The translations under genes and the position numbers were made by a program. From Aeromicrobium choanae (GTDB lineage: Bacteria > Actinomycetota > Actinomycetes > Propionibacteriales > Nocardioidaceae): DNA of 64,000 nucleotides. Of the stretch, positions 53,918-63,605 are shown in pieces. How positions within the stretch are numbered: position 1 is the stretch's first letter; each line of letters opens with the position of its first letter. The DNA is taken from the NCBI RefSeq assembly GCF_900167475.1, contig NZ_LT796768.1:1364001-1428000 (forward strand), in the 5' to 3' direction. The notes beneath the pieces were generated by a model. It made no database searches, was not told where the DNA came from, and saw only the letters and a list, made by a program, of their open reading frames with translations.

Positions 53918-56326
53918 TCACGGAGGGGTCAGTCGCACCTCGGCCGAGGTCTCCAGGACGACGTCGGCGGCGTCCTTGTCCGGTCGCAGACCCCGCCAGC
54001 TGGCGTGGCGCAGGTGCCCCGCGGGCGACCAGTCGCCGTAGACGACCTCGCCCACCAGCTTCGGGGTCGTCCACGTCGCGTCCCGTGATGCGGCCGTCTC
54101 CACGTCGTCGACGAACGGCGAGGTGGCGCGCTCCAGCGGGTCCAGCAGCGAGCGGAGCTTGAGCCGTTCCGCGTTGCTGTAGCCCGTGCCCACGCGCCCG
54201 AGGTACTTCAGCCCGCCCTCGACGGGGACCCCGACGAGCAGTGACCCGATCCCGCGCCCCCCGCTGCTGGGTCGCCACCCGCCGATCACGATCTCCTGCG
54301 TGTCCTGGTTCTTGATCTTGAGCCAGTCCGTGGAGCGCGACCCCGGATCGTAGGTGGAGGACCGACGCTTGGCCACGACACCCTCCAGCTTGTGGCTGCG
54401 GCTCAGCGCGACGGCCTCGTCGAGCGTGCCGCCGTGGGCCGGGGGCACGTGGACCAGGCCCGTGCCGATCCCGAGGTCGTCCAGTGCCTCGCGCCGCTCG
54501 TCGTACGTGAGGTCGCGGAGCGAGGCTCCGTCGCGCTCCAGCACGTCGAAGAGCATCAGCTGCACGGGCACGGTGCGCCGCAGCCGGTCGAGGTCACCCG
54601 CCTTCGTGACTCCCATCCGCTGCTGCAGCCGGCCGAAGCTCGGGATGCCCTTCTCGTCGAGGGCGACGATCTCGCCGTCGAGCACCACGTCGAGCCCGAG
54701 GCCGGCCAGCTCCTCGACCAGCTCCGGATAGCTGGCACTGACGTCGTTGTGGTTGCGCGAGTAGAGCCTCACCTGCTCGCCGCTCACGACCGCGACGCAC
54801 CGGATCCCGTCCCACTTCAGCTCGTAGGCCCACGAGTCGCCCGAGGCGTCGCGCCCTCCGGCCAGCACCGCGAGCATCGGCGGGACGAATCCGGCCCGGG
54901 CCGATGCCGGCTTCTTCCTCGTCCGCTTCGCGGTTGACTCCTTCGCGGGTGCCGGCTCCTTCGCGGCCGCGTGCGGCGACTGCTCCTTCATGAGGTGGAT
55001 CAGCCAGTTCTCTCCGGTCTTGATCAACGCGAGGCGCTTCGGTCCGCCGAGGCCACCCTCGCGCGTGCCGTGGAGTGTCGCGATGACCTCGTGGTCGTTC
55101 CACTTCTCCAGGTCGTAGTGCCCGTGGTCCCAGATGGTGACCTCGCCCGCGCCGTACTCACCTTTCGGGATCGTGCCCGCGAAGGTCGCGTACTCCAGCG
55201 GGTGGTCCTCGGTCTGCACCGCGAGGTGGTTGCCGGTCGTCGAGTCGGGCACGCCCTTCGGCAGCGCCCACGACACCAGCACGCCGTCGCGCTCGAGCCG
55301 GAAGTCCCAGTGCAGGCGCCGGGCGTGGTGCTCCTGGATCACGAACGTCGGGTCGCCGTCGCGGCCCCGGACGACCGAGTCGGGCACGGGCTCGGGCGTG
55401 CGGTTCGCGTCGCGCATCGAGCGGTAGGTCGCGAGACGGTCGGCCACCGGCGCCGCGAGCGCCGCCATCGGGTCGCCCCTCTCGGCCAGCCTGGCGGGGA
55501 CCTCGTCGATCGTCAGGTGCCGCAGGTCCGCGTCGACCTCGTCCCAGTCGCGCGGCACGGCCACCGTCGGCTCCTCGCGACCGCGCAGCGAGTAGGGCGA
55601 GATCGTGGTCTTGTTGCCGTTGTTCTGGCTCCAGTCCACCAGCACCCTGCCCCGGCGCTTCGCCTTCGACATGTCGCTGACGACCAGCTCGGGCATCGAC
55701 GCCTCGAGCGCCTGGGCCACCTGCTTGGCGAACGCGTTCACGTAGTCGGAGTCGTGGGTGCCGTCGAGCTGCGCATACAGGTGGATGCCCTTGCTGCCGC
55801 TCGTCACGGGGATGCACTCGAGCCCGACGTCCGCCAGCAGCGCCCGCGCGGCGTGGGCGACCTCCGCACACTCGGGCAGGCCGGTGCCCGGTCCGGGGTC
55901 GAGGTCGATCACGAGCCGGTCCGGGTTCAGCGCCACGCCCGTGGCGTCGACGCGCCACTGCGGGACGTGCAGCTCGAGCGCCGCGACCTGCCCGGCCCAC
56001 GCCAGGTCGGCGACGGACTCGAAGACGGGATACACGTTCGTGCGCGAGCGGTGCTTGATCGTGACGCGCCGGATCCAGTCGGGCGCGGAGTCGGGCAGGT
56101 TCTTCTCGAAGAACACCTCGGCATCGGGTCCCGTTCCGTTGACCCACCGCTTCCGCGTGACCGTGCGCCCGGCGAGATGCGGCAGCAGCCACGGGGCGAC
56201 CTGCGCGTAGTAGGCGATGACCTCGGCCTTGGTGGTGCCGGACGCCGGATACATGATCTTGTCGCTGTTCGTCAGGCGCAGCAGCCTGCCGTCGACGGAG
56301 ACGGTCTGGGTGGGTGGGCCTGCCAC
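53918..56326 (-). CDS. ligD: ATP-dependent DNA ligase D (POL-PE-LIG)
   Basis: An 802-residue non-homologous end-joining enzyme. The N-terminal primase-polymerase domain (about 1-290) has DLDPGPGTG with metal-binding Asp residues (about 142) and SGSKGIHLY. The 3'-phosphoesterase domain (about 315-455) has HHARRLHWDFRLE. The ligase domain (about 490-802) has motif I ELKWDGIRC, with adenylated Lys near 503, and VAKRRSSTY. Domain order POL-PE-LIG is that of Mycobacterium LigD. Ku is 0.8 kb upstream. GTG 56326 is preceded by AGGGGG. Confidence 0.95.
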   Translation of the reverse strand: MAGPPTQTVSVDGRLLRLTNSDKIMYPASGTTKAEVIAYYAQVAPWLLPHLAGRTVTRKRWVNGTGPDAEVFFEKNLPDSAPDWIRRVTIKHRSRTNVYPVFESVADLAWAGQVAALELHVPQWRVDATGVALNPDRLVIDLDPGPGTGLPECAEVAHAARALLADVGLECIPVTSGSKGIHLYAQLDGTHDSDYVNAFAKQVAQALEASMPELVVSDMSKAKRRGRVLVDWSQNNGNKTTISPYSLRGREEPTVAVPRDWDEVDADLRHLTIDEVPARLAERGDPMAALAAPVADRLATYRSMRDANRTPEPVPDSVVRGRDGDPTFVIQEHHARRLHWDFRLERDGVLVSWALPKGVPDSTTGNHLAVQTEDHPLEYATFAGTIPKGEYGAGEVTIWDHGHYDLEKWNDHEVIATLHGTREGGLGGPKRLALIKTGENWLIHLMKEQSPHAAAKEPAPAKESTAKRTRKKPASARAGFVPPMLAVLAGGRDASGDSWAYELKWDGIRCVAVVSGEQVRLYSRNHNDVSASYPELVEELAGLGLDVVLDGEIVALDEKGIPSFGRLQQRMGVTKAGDLDRLRRTVPVQLMLFDVLERDGASLRDLTYDERREALDDLGIGTGLVHVPPAHGGTLDEAVALSRSHKLEGVVAKRRSSTYDPGSRSTDWLKIKNQDTQEIVIGGWRPSSGGRGIGSLLVGVPVEGGLKYLGRVGTGYSNAERLKLRSLLDPLERATSPFVDDVETAASRDATWTTPKLVGEVVYGDWSPAGHLRHASWRGLRPDKDAADVVLETSAEVRLTPP

Positions 56327-56379
56327 TGCTGATACCCCCTGCGCGTACTCTTTGGAGTTCCTAGTGTGAAGGAGCGGAC

Positions 56380-57126
56380 GTGTCCGTGCCCGATTTCTTC
56401 TCCGAGGTGGCGCTCGACCTGCACCAGCAGCCCACCGCTGAGAAAACCGTAGAACGCATCACCGAGCACGCCCGGACGGCTGCGGAGTGCGACGATGCCG
56501 GCATCATGCTGGTGCACTCGCGCACGCGCATCGAGACCGCTGCGTCCACCTCGTCGCGCGTCACGCGCTCGCACGAGCTGCAGCGCGAGCTCGACGAGGG
56601 CCCCTGCCTCGACGCCCTGGAGTCTGGTGGCAGCTTCCTGTGCACCGACGTCCAGACCGACGAGCGCTGGCCCCGCTGGGGACGCGCCGCCGCCGAGCTG
56701 GGCATCCACAGCGCGATGAGCGTGCTGCTGGAGACGCGCGATCGCCGGTACGGCTCGCTGAACCTCTACGCCGATCGCCCCGACGCGTTCGACTCCAACG
56801 ATCTCGCCACCGCGATGATCTTCGCGCGGCACGCGTCCATCGCGCTGGCCAACGCGCACCACGAGGCCGGCCTGCTCACCGCGATCGACGCGCGCAAGGT
56901 GATCGGCCAGGCGCAGGGCATCCTGATGGAGCGCTTCGACATCGAGTCCGACCGGGCGTTCGACGTGCTGAGGCGCTACTCGCAGAACCACAACCAGAAG
57001 CTGCACGCCGTGGCCACCTGGGTCGTGGAGAACCGCAAGCGCCCCGTGTCGGAGTTCCCCGCCACCGTGCGGGTGGATCTGGCGGACGTCGCCTCGTCGT
57101 CCGACGGCGACCACCAGCCCGCCTGA
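56380..57126 (+). CDS. GAF and ANTAR domain protein
   Basis: A 248-residue signalling protein. The GAF domain (about 20-160) has GIMLVHSRTRIETAASTS and LDEGPCLDAL; the ANTAR domain (about 165-225) has IDARKVIGQAQGILMERFDI and LRRYSQNHNQKLHAVATWV. ANTAR domains bind two-hexaloop RNA hairpins to prevent transcription termination, usually in response to a signal sensed by GAF. It is divergent from ligD (53 bp apart) and ends 7 bp from the convergent Ku gene. GGAG precedes the GTG. Confidence 0.9.
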   Translation: MSVPDFFSEVALDLHQQPTAEKTVERITEHARTAAECDDAGIMLVHSRTRIETAASTSSRVTRSHELQRELDEGPCLDALESGGSFLCTDVQTDERWPRWGRAAAELGIHSAMSVLLETRDRRYGSLNLYADRPDAFDSNDLATAMIFARHASIALANAHHEAGLLTAIDARKVIGQAQGILMERFDIESDRAFDVLRRYSQNHNQKLHAVATWVVENRKRPVSEFPATVRVDLADVASSSDGDHQPA

Positions 57127-57133
57127 GCCGGGC

Positions 57134-57970
57134 TCAGGCCGACGACTTCTTCTTCGCCGCCTTCTTCTTGGGCTGGTCCGCCGCGGCATCGCCCTTGCGG
57201 GCCTCGACGCTGCGGCGCAGCGCCTCCATGAGGTCGACGACCTCGCCGCCCTCGTCCTCCTGCGGGCCGAACGTGGCCTCGGTGTCGATGCCCTCGCCGG
57301 CCTTCTGCTTCGCCTCGATGAGGGTCTTGAGCTGCTCCTGGTAGTCGTCGGTGAACTGGCTCGCGTCGAAGTCGCCGGCGAGCGACTCGATCAGCTGGCC
57401 GGCCATCGCGAGCTCCTTCTGGGTGACCTTCGCGGTGTTCTCCAACACGGGGAAGTCGGCCGTGCGGACCTCGTCGTCCCACAGCAGCGTCTGCAGCACG
57501 AGCACGTTGTCGCGCACGCGCAGGGCGCCCAGCCGCGTGCGCTGGCGCAGCGCGAACGTGACGACGGCCGTGCGCTCGGTCTCCTCGAGGGCTTGGCGCA
57601 GCAGGGAGTAGGGCTTGAGCGCCTTCTCCTCCGGCTCCAGGAAGTAGGGGTTGCCCAGCCGCAGGACGTCGATCTGGTCGTCCGGGACGAACTCGACCAC
57701 GTCGATCTCGTGGCTGCGCTCGGCGGGCAGGGACTTGAGGTCCTCGTCGGTGAGGACGATCGTCCGCTCACCGTCGTCGTAGGCCTTGTCGATGTTCTTG
57801 TAGGGGACGACTTCCTTGCAGATCTCGCAGCGGCGCTCGTACCGGATCCGCCCCCCGTCCTCGTCGTGGACCTGGTGCAGCGACACGTCGTGGCTCTCGG
57901 TGGCGGAGTAGACCTTCACCGGCACATGGACCAGCCCGAAGCTGATCGCGCCCTTCCAGATGGCTCGCAT
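57134..57970 (-). CDS. ku: Non-homologous end-joining protein Ku
   Basis: A 278-residue Ku-core protein that binds DNA ends and recruits LigD. It starts MRAIWKGAISFGLVHVPVKVY, the hallmark N-terminus, followed by YERRCEICKEVVPY and YYFLEP-like NPYFLEPEEKALKPY. The C-terminal tail is Lys-rich (KKKAAKKKSSA), as in mycobacterial Ku. ATG 57970 is unambiguous by homology; the frame open to 58156 is a shadow in the acyltransferase gene. Confidence 0.96.
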   Translation of the reverse strand: MRAIWKGAISFGLVHVPVKVYSATESHDVSLHQVHDEDGGRIRYERRCEICKEVVPYKNIDKAYDDGERTIVLTDEDLKSLPAERSHEIDVVEFVPDDQIDVLRLGNPYFLEPEEKALKPYSLLRQALEETERTAVVTFALRQRTRLGALRVRDNVLVLQTLLWDDEVRTADFPVLENTAKVTQKELAMAGQLIESLAGDFDASQFTDDYQEQLKTLIEAKQKAGEGIDTEATFGPQEDEGGEVVDLMEALRRSVEARKGDAAADQPKKKAAKKKSSA

Positions 57971-57987
57971 CCAGCCAGTATCCGCCT

Positions 57988-58710
57988 TCAGCGCCGCCAA
58001 CGCGAGCGCTTCGACCCGCTGCCCGCCGGTCGCTCGATCGGGACGAACCCGGGCTCGTAGGGCTCCAGGTCGGGGACGCGCTCGCCCAGCTGGTCGAGCG
58101 CGCGCGGCAGGTCGTCGAACGCGACGCCCGCCAGCTGGTTGGGCGAGAACCGCCACCAGGCGAGGTCGAGGAGGCGCTCGCGGGTGGCGGGATCGACCCG
58201 GTCGCGGATCGGCCGCGCGGGGATCCCGCCGACGATCGAGTAGGGCGCCACGTCCTCCGTGACGACGGCGCCGGCCGCGACCACCGCGCCATCACCGATC
58301 GTCACGCCGCGCAGGATCACCACCTTCGCGCCGATCCAGACGTCGTTCCCGATCACCGAGGGCTCGCCGCGGAACGACGGCCGCCCGTCGGCCTCGGGGT
58401 CGATGACCTCGGACTCGGCGGCCGACGGGTGCCACCCCCACGTGGCCCTCTTGTACTGGAACGAGTTCACGCCCAGCCAGGTCAGCGGGTGCCCCGTGGC
58501 GCCGATGAGGATGTCGGGGGCGAACTCGCAGTACCGGCCGATCGTGGCCGACTGCGACTCGATGCCGTGCGCGAGGCTCGTGAACGCACCCACGCGGGTG
58601 AGGCCGCCCCGGACGAGCAGGTCGCCGAGCATCCGGATCGGGGGCTCGGCCAGCAGCTGGGACGACCCGACGAGTCGCAGGCCCTCGGTTCCGCGCGCAT
58701 GCTCCACCAC
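57988..58710 (-). CDS. CatB-related left-handed beta-helix O-acetyltransferase
   Basis: A 240-residue hexapeptide-repeat acyltransferase. Repeats are visible in [17 protein letters not shown] and [47 protein letters not shown], the second containing the catalytic/CoA turn. The aromatic WHP segment and N-terminal extension resemble antibiotic and sugar O-acetyltransferases; the acceptor is unknown. TAGGCT lies 6 nt before the GTG start. It is followed by Ku 17 bp downstream, possibly on one transcript. Confidence 0.85.
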   Translation of the reverse strand: MVEHARGTEGLRLVGSSQLLAEPPIRMLGDLLVRGGLTRVGAFTSLAHGIESQSATIGRYCEFAPDILIGATGHPLTWLGVNSFQYKRATWGWHPSAAESEVIDPEADGRPSFRGEPSVIGNDVWIGAKVVILRGVTIGDGAVVAAGAVVTEDVAPYSIVGGIPARPIRDRVDPATRERLLDLAWWRFSPNQLAGVAFDDLPRALDQLGERVPDLEPYEPGFVPIERPAGSGSKRSRWRR

Positions 58711-58716
58711 GGCGCC

Positions 58717-58722
58717 AGCCTA
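58717..58722 (-). promoter_or_regulatory. -10 box, leaderless geometry, acyltransferase
   Basis: TAGGCT on the minus strand lies 6 nt before GTG 58710. Confidence 0.45.
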
Positions 58723-58784
58723 GGGCCAGCGGCGCGCCGCGACTCGCCCGTCTCGCCGTTTACCTCTCCGCAATCGGGACGCGC

Positions 58785-58790
58785 GACAAT
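58785..58790 (+). promoter_or_regulatory. -10-like box, ACT-domain gene
   Basis: GACAAT lies 7 nt before ATG 58798, the same hexamer as in front of the sortase gene. Confidence 0.35.
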
Positions 58791-58797
58791 GGTTGGC

Positions 58798-59448
58798 ATG
58801 GCGTTTCTGTTGCGCGTGGAGCTTCCCGACGTCCCGGGCTCCCTCGGCGCACTCGCGACGGCCCTCGGTGGGGCCGGAGCCGACATCGAGGCGATCGAGA
58901 TCGTGGAGCACCGGGCCGACGGGGTCGCGGTGGACGACGTGCTCCTCGAGCTGCCCAGCGCGGTCATGCCCGACGCCCTCATCACGGCCTGCCAGGGCCT
59001 TGAGGGCGTTCACGTGCACTGGATCAGCCGGTACACCGCGGGCGCGAACCTCAGCATGGACCTCGAGGCGGTGGAGGCCTTCACCGACGAGCCCGACCTC
59101 GCGATCGAGCGCCTCATCGAGGTCATCCCCTCGACGTTCCGCACCGACTGGGCCATGGCCGTGGGCCCCGGCGAGGAGGGCGCGGCGTTCCTCTTCGGCT
59201 CGTCGGCCGCACCCCGCGTCGTGCCCGACTGCGACGACTGGCTCGCGGTGGGCAAGGCGCAGAGCCTGCCCGACGTGACCGCGTGGGACTCCACCGTGCT
59301 GGCCGGCTCCCCCGGGACGACCCGCTCGGGCCTGCAGTTCTTCGTCGCGGTGGGCCGCCACGGCGGACCGGAGTTCCTGGCCTCGGAGATCGCCCGACTG
59401 GGCCACATGGTGTCCCTCGCCGCCTCGGTGCAGACCGAGGGCGACTGA
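58798..59448 (+). CDS. ACT-domain amino-acid-binding protein
   Basis: A 216-residue protein whose first 75 residues form an ACT domain (LLRVELPDVPGSLGALATALGGAGADIEAIEIVE), a small-molecule (often amino acid) sensor. The C-terminal part (about 90-216) has AFTDEPDLAIERLIEVIPSTFRTDWA and later WDSTVLAGSP, resembling a stand-alone actinobacterial regulator of unknown role. ATG 58798 is chosen by the -10 spacing; ATG 58789 overlaps that box. It ends 1 nt from the convergent dehydrogenase gene. Confidence 0.8.
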   Translation: MAFLLRVELPDVPGSLGALATALGGAGADIEAIEIVEHRADGVAVDDVLLELPSAVMPDALITACQGLEGVHVHWISRYTAGANLSMDLEAVEAFTDEPDLAIERLIEVIPSTFRTDWAMAVGPGEEGAAFLFGSSAAPRVVPDCDDWLAVGKAQSLPDVTAWDSTVLAGSPGTTRSGLQFFVAVGRHGGPEFLASEIARLGHMVSLAASVQTEGD

Positions 59449-59449
59449 C

Positions 59450-60343
59450 CTACGGCTTCTTCTGCGTCACCGGGGTGTGCGCGTGGTGGAAGCGGCCGAG
59501 CGCCGTGACCTCGCGCTCCAGCGCCGGCACGGTCTTGCGCGTCAGCAGCCGCACGTAGGGCCACGTGGCGGGCGAGTTCACGAACGCCTTGCTCCAGTTG
59601 GCCAGCAGCACCGCGCGCGGGACGTAGACCCGGGTCTTGCGCTTCGCCAGTCCCACGAGGATCCGCTCGGCGCAGGTCTCCACGTCGGTGGTCGTGTTGG
59701 CCGGGTACGGGAGCCTGCGGCGGATCGCCTTGAACGTGGGCAGGTCCGCCTCGGCATTGCGGACGATGTCGGTGTCGATCCACGACGGGTGGCAGATGCC
59801 CACCTTCACGCCCAGGTGAGCGACCTCCTGCCGCAGCGCGAGGGCCAGTGCCTCGTTGCCCGCCTTGCTGGCGCTGTAGGAGCTGAGTCCGGCGATGTTG
59901 GAGAAGGCCGCGAGCGAGGAGACCACCAGGAGGTAGCCCTTCGACGCCTGGAGGTGGGGGATCGCGTACTTGGCGGTGCGGAAGACCCCGTTGAGGTTGA
60001 CGTCGATGACGCGCTCGAACGCCTCGTCCTCGATCTGGCGGACCGTGCCGTAGGACGCGATGCCCGCGTTGGCCAGCACGTGGTCGAGCCGGCCGAAGTG
60101 GGCCGCGGCGGCGTTGACGGCGCTCTGCACCTCGTCGCTGCTGCGGACGTCGGCCTGCCACCAGGCCGCCGACTCGCCGAGCTCGTCGGCCAGCTGGGCG
60201 AGCAGGTCGGGCTCGAGTCCGACGAGGGCGACCCGCCCGCCGTGCGCGACGTAGGCACGGGCGACGGACGCGCCGATGCCGCGGGCCGCACCGGTGATGA
60301 GCGCGACCTGGCCGCGGAACTGCTGGGGCTTCAGAGAGGACAT
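59450..60343 (-). CDS. Short-chain dehydrogenase/reductase
   Basis: A 297-residue SDR. The NAD(P)-binding motif TGAARGIG is at about 18-25, NAG in LANAGIAS, catalytic Ser in VVSSLAAFS and Tyr-x3-Lys in [12 protein letters not shown]. The C-terminus is longer than classical SDRs ([17 protein letters not shown]), possibly membrane-associated, as in actinobacterial lipid-modifying SDRs. TATCTT lies 7 nt before ATG 60343 and a palindrome overlaps it, suggesting a repressed leaderless promoter. Substrate unknown. Confidence 0.88.
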   Translation of the reverse strand: MSSLKPQQFRGQVALITGAARGIGASVARAYVAHGGRVALVGLEPDLLAQLADELGESAAWWQADVRSSDEVQSAVNAAAAHFGRLDHVLANAGIASYGTVRQIEDEAFERVIDVNLNGVFRTAKYAIPHLQASKGYLLVVSSLAAFSNIAGLSSYSASKAGNEALALALRQEVAHLGVKVGICHPSWIDTDIVRNAEADLPTFKAIRRRLPYPANTTTDVETCAERILVGLAKRKTRVYVPRAVLLANWSKAFVNSPATWPYVRLLTRKTVPALEREVTALGRFHHAHTPVTQKKP

Positions 60344-60350
60344 GGCCGCC

Positions 60351-60356
60351 AAGATA
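60351..60356 (-). promoter_or_regulatory. -10 box, leaderless geometry, dehydrogenase
   Basis: TATCTT on the minus strand lies 7 nt before ATG 60343. Confidence 0.5.
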
Positions 60357-60366
60357 CCGGCGGTAT
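60354..60366. promoter_or_regulatory. Palindrome over the dehydrogenase promoter
   Basis: ATACCG-G-CGGTAT, perfect 6-bp arms around one base, overlapping the -10 box; placed to block transcription if bound by a dimeric repressor. Confidence 0.45.
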
Positions 60367-60473
60367 GTGAAATGTGCCACTGCCGATGTCATATTCACTC
60401 TCGACCGACACCGCAGGCTGTTACTTGTCCGTAACGTGACACACCTCATGCGCCGACCCCCGGGACACCCGGC

Positions 60474-60479
60474 TATTGT
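60474..60479 (+). promoter_or_regulatory. -10 box, leaderless geometry, pntA
   Basis: TATTGT lies 7 nt before ATG 60487. Confidence 0.5.
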
Positions 60480-60486
60480 CTGCGGG

Positions 60487-62052
60487 ATGAGCACCCCCCC
60501 AACCGAGCTTGGCTCGATGAGGATCGGCGTCGTGAAGGAGTCCGCCCCCGGCGAGACTCGTGTCGCCGCGACTCCGGCGACGGTGAAGCAGCTGATCGAT
60601 CTGGGCTATCTGGTCAACGTGGAGAGCGGGGCCGGCGTGGCCTCCAGCTTCAGCGACGCGGCCTACGCGGCCGCGGGCGCCACGGTCAGCGACAAGCCCG
60701 ACACGTGGGCCAGCGACGTGATCTTCAAGGTCAACGCGCCCACCGAGATCGAGATCGCGCTCATGCTGGACGGCGCGACCCTCATCAGCATGATCAGCCC
60801 GGGCCTGAACCCCGACCTGGTCGAGAAGCTGGCGTCGCGCCCCATCACCGTGCTGGCGATGGACGCGGTGCCCCGCATCTCGCGCGCCCAGTCCATGGAC
60901 GTGCTCTCCTCGATGGCCAACATCGCCGGCTACCGTGCCGTGGTCGAGGCCGCGCACGAGTTCGGCCGCTTCTTCACCGGCCAGGTCACCGCGGCGGGCA
61001 AGGTGCCCCCGGCGAAGGTCCTCGTGGCCGGCGCCGGCGTGGCCGGCCTCGCCGCCATCGGTGCGGCCTCCAGCCTCGGCGCCATCGTGCGCGCCACCGA
61101 CCCGCGTCCCGAGGTCGCCGACCAGGTGAAGTCGATCGGCGGCGAGTACCTCGAGGTCGTCGTGCCCGAGGAGGCCAAGGAGGTCTCCTCCGACGGCTAC
61201 GCCAAGGCCACGAGCGAGGCCTACGACCAGCGCGCCGCGGAGGTCTACTCCGAGCAGGCGGCCGACGTGGACATCGTCATCACGACGGCCCTCATCCCGG
61301 GCCGCGCCGCGCCGCGCCTGCTGACCGCCGCCGACGTGGCGACCATGAAGTCCGGCAGCGTCATCGTGGACATGGCCGCGGCCCAGGGCGGCAACGTCGA
61401 GGGCTCGGTCGCCGGCCAGAAGGTCGTCACCGAGAACGGCGTCACGATCCTGGGCTACACCGACCTCGCCGGTCGCCTGCCCACCCAGGCCTCGCAGCTC
61501 TACGGCACCAACCTGGTGAACCTGATGAAGCTGCTCACGCCGGGCAAGGACGGCCAGATCGTCCTCGACTTCGACGACGTCGTCCAGCGCGGCGTCACCG
61601 TCGTGCGCGACGGGGAGAAGACGTGGCCGCCGCCGCCCGTGCAGGTCTCGGCCGCCCCGGCGCCCGTGGCCGTCGAGCCGAAGCCCGCGCCCGAGCCGAA
61701 GAAGCCGGTCAACCCCGCGGTCAAGATCGGCGCCATCGCCGTCGGCGTCCTGGTCTTCCTGTGGGTCCTGGCCACCGCGCCGGGTCAGCTGCCCCAGCAC
61801 TTCACCGTGCTGGCCCTGTCCATCGTGATCGGCTACTACGTCATCGGGCACGTCCACCACGCGCTGCACACGCCACTGATGAGCGTGACCAACGCCATCA
61901 GCGGCATCATCGTGGTCGGCGCCATGCTCCAGATCGGCACGGACGACGCGGTGATCCGCGCGTTGGCCTTCGTGGCCGTGCTCGTCGCCAGCATCAACGT
62001 CTTCGGCGGCTTCGCCGTGACCCGACGCATGCTCAGCATGTTCTCGAAGTGA
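60487..62052 (+). CDS. pntA: NAD(P)+ transhydrogenase subunit alpha (Re/Si-specific)
   Basis: A 521-residue subunit of the proton-pumping transhydrogenase that makes NADPH from NADH using the membrane potential. The NAD(H)-binding domain I (about 1-380) has [14 protein letters not shown] and the Rossmann motif [13 protein letters not shown]; the mobile RQD-type region is [27 protein letters not shown]. After a Pro/Ala linker come four membrane helices (about 420-520). This is the fused alpha form, as in Escherichia coli PntA. pntB follows after 15 bp. Confidence 0.95.
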   Translation: MSTPPTELGSMRIGVVKESAPGETRVAATPATVKQLIDLGYLVNVESGAGVASSFSDAAYAAAGATVSDKPDTWASDVIFKVNAPTEIEIALMLDGATLISMISPGLNPDLVEKLASRPITVLAMDAVPRISRAQSMDVLSSMANIAGYRAVVEAAHEFGRFFTGQVTAAGKVPPAKVLVAGAGVAGLAAIGAASSLGAIVRATDPRPEVADQVKSIGGEYLEVVVPEEAKEVSSDGYAKATSEAYDQRAAEVYSEQAADVDIVITTALIPGRAAPRLLTAADVATMKSGSVIVDMAAAQGGNVEGSVAGQKVVTENGVTILGYTDLAGRLPTQASQLYGTNLVNLMKLLTPGKDGQIVLDFDDVVQRGVTVVRDGEKTWPPPPVQVSAAPAPVAVEPKPAPEPKKPVNPAVKIGAIAVGVLVFLWVLATAPGQLPQHFTVLALSIVIGYYVIGHVHHALHTPLMSVTNAISGIIVVGAMLQIGTDDAVIRALAFVAVLVASINVFGGFAVTRRMLSMFSK

Positions 62053-62067
62053 AGGGCTGACTGACCT

Positions 62068-63507
62068 GTGACCGCCATCTCCCTGGCCAATGCCGCGTAC
62101 CTCGTCGCCGCACTGCTGTTCATCCTCAGCCTCGCGGGGCTGAGCAAGCACGAGACGGCCCGCCGCGGCGTCGCCTTCGGCATCGCCGGCATGGCGATCG
62201 CCCTCGCGGCGACCTTCATCCTCGTGACCAAGTCCGAGCCCGGCATCGGCCTCGTCCTGCTGATCGTCGCCATGGTCATCGGTGCCGCCATCGGCCTGTG
62301 GCGCGCCCGCATCGTCGAGATGACCGGCATGCCCGAGCTCATCGCGCTGCTGCACTCGTTCGTCGGGCTGGCCGCCGTGCTCGTCGGCTGGAACGGCTAC
62401 CTGCAGTACCGGGGCGCGAACGCGCTCGCGGGATTCCTCGAGCACCTCGAGCCCGGCACGGACCTCGGTGACGCCGGCACCCTGCTCGACATCCACAACG
62501 CCGAGGTCTTCATCGGCGTCTTCATCGGCGCGGTCACGCTGACCGGATCGATCGTGGCGTACCTCAAGCTAAGCGCGAAGATGAAGAGCGCCCCGCTCGT
62601 GCTGCCGGGCAAGAACTGGATCAACCTCGGCGCGCTCGCGCTCTTCGTGATCCTGACGATCTGGTTCGTCATCGACCCGGCGCTGTGGCTGCTGGTCGCC
62701 GTCACGGTCGTCGCCCTGGCTCTCGGCTGGCACCTGGTCGCCTCGATCGGCGGCGGCGACATGCCGGTCGTCGTGTCGATGCTCAACAGCTACTCCGGCT
62801 GGGCCGCGGCCGCGTCGGGCTTCCTGCTGAGCAACGACCTGCTGATCATCACCGGCGCGCTCGTCGGCTCCTCCGGTGCCTACCTGTCCTACATCATGTG
62901 CAAGGCGATGAACCGCTCGTTCATCTCGGTCATCGCGGGCGGCTTCGGCATCGAGGCCGGCCCCGGCGACGACACCGACTACGGCGACCACCGCGAGATC
63001 ACCGCCGAGGCCGCCGCCGAGCTGCTCGCCGACGCCAAGAGCGTCGTCATCACGCCCGGGTACGGCATGGCCGTGGCCCAGGCGCAGTACCCCGTGGCCG
63101 ACCTCACCAGCCGCCTGCGCGAGAAGGGCGTCGACGTCCGCTTCGGCATCCACCCCGTCGCCGGCCGCCTGCCCGGTCACATGAACGTGCTGCTGGCCGA
63201 GGCCAAGGTCCCGTACGACATCGTCCTGGAGATGGACGAGATCAACGACGACCTCGCCGCGACCGACGTCGTGCTCGTCATCGGCGCCAACGACACGGTC
63301 AACCCGGCCGCGGCCGAGGACCCGACCAGCCCGATCGCCGGCATGCCCGTCCTGCACGTGTGGGAGGCCAAGAACGTCATCGTGTTCAAGCGCTCGATGG
63401 CCGCCGGCTACGCGGGCGTGCAGAACCCGCTGTTCTTCCGCGAGAACAGCCAGATGCTGTTCGGCGACGCGAAGGACCGCGTCGAGGACATCATCAAGGC
63501 CCTCTGA
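62068..63507 (+). CDS. pntB: NAD(P)+ transhydrogenase subunit beta
   Basis: A 479-residue partner of PntA. Eight to nine membrane helices (about 1-270) include [15 protein letters not shown], where His is part of the proton path, and [16 protein letters not shown]. The C-terminal NADP(H)-binding domain III has [34 protein letters not shown] and [11 protein letters not shown], plus [19 protein letters not shown] 62068 has GGGC-rich but no strong ribosome binding site. The pair forms one operon. Confidence 0.96.
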   Translation: MTAISLANAAYLVAALLFILSLAGLSKHETARRGVAFGIAGMAIALAATFILVTKSEPGIGLVLLIVAMVIGAAIGLWRARIVEMTGMPELIALLHSFVGLAAVLVGWNGYLQYRGANALAGFLEHLEPGTDLGDAGTLLDIHNAEVFIGVFIGAVTLTGSIVAYLKLSAKMKSAPLVLPGKNWINLGALALFVILTIWFVIDPALWLLVAVTVVALALGWHLVASIGGGDMPVVVSMLNSYSGWAAAASGFLLSNDLLIITGALVGSSGAYLSYIMCKAMNRSFISVIAGGFGIEAGPGDDTDYGDHREITAEAAAELLADAKSVVITPGYGMAVAQAQYPVADLTSRLREKGVDVRFGIHPVAGRLPGHMNVLLAEAKVPYDIVLEMDEINDDLAATDVVLVIGANDTVNPAAAEDPTSPIAGMPVLHVWEAKNVIVFKRSMAAGYAGVQNPLFFRENSQMLFGDAKDRVEDIIKAL

Positions 63508-63513
63508 CCGCCA

Positions 63514-63530
63514 GCCCGCCTTCAGCGGGC
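63514..63530 (+). terminator. Short hairpin after pntB
   Basis: GCCCGC-CTTCA-GCGGGC, 6-bp stem, 7 nt past the stop. Weak alone; the longer fold-back downstream may add to it. Confidence 0.4.
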
Positions 63531-63531
63531 C

Positions 63532-63599
63532 AGATGTGACGCGCTCTCCACCTCCTTGAGCCCTGATTCGGGGCCAGGGGTGGGGAGCGCTTCACATCT
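63532..63599. repeat. 68-nt fold-back element
   Basis: Arms 63532-63552 and 63579-63599 pair over 21 bp with two mismatches (AGATGTGA...GCGCT...CCACC). It lies between convergent pntB and adenosine deaminase genes. Confidence 0.6.
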
Positions 63600-63605
63600 C
63601 GGGCG

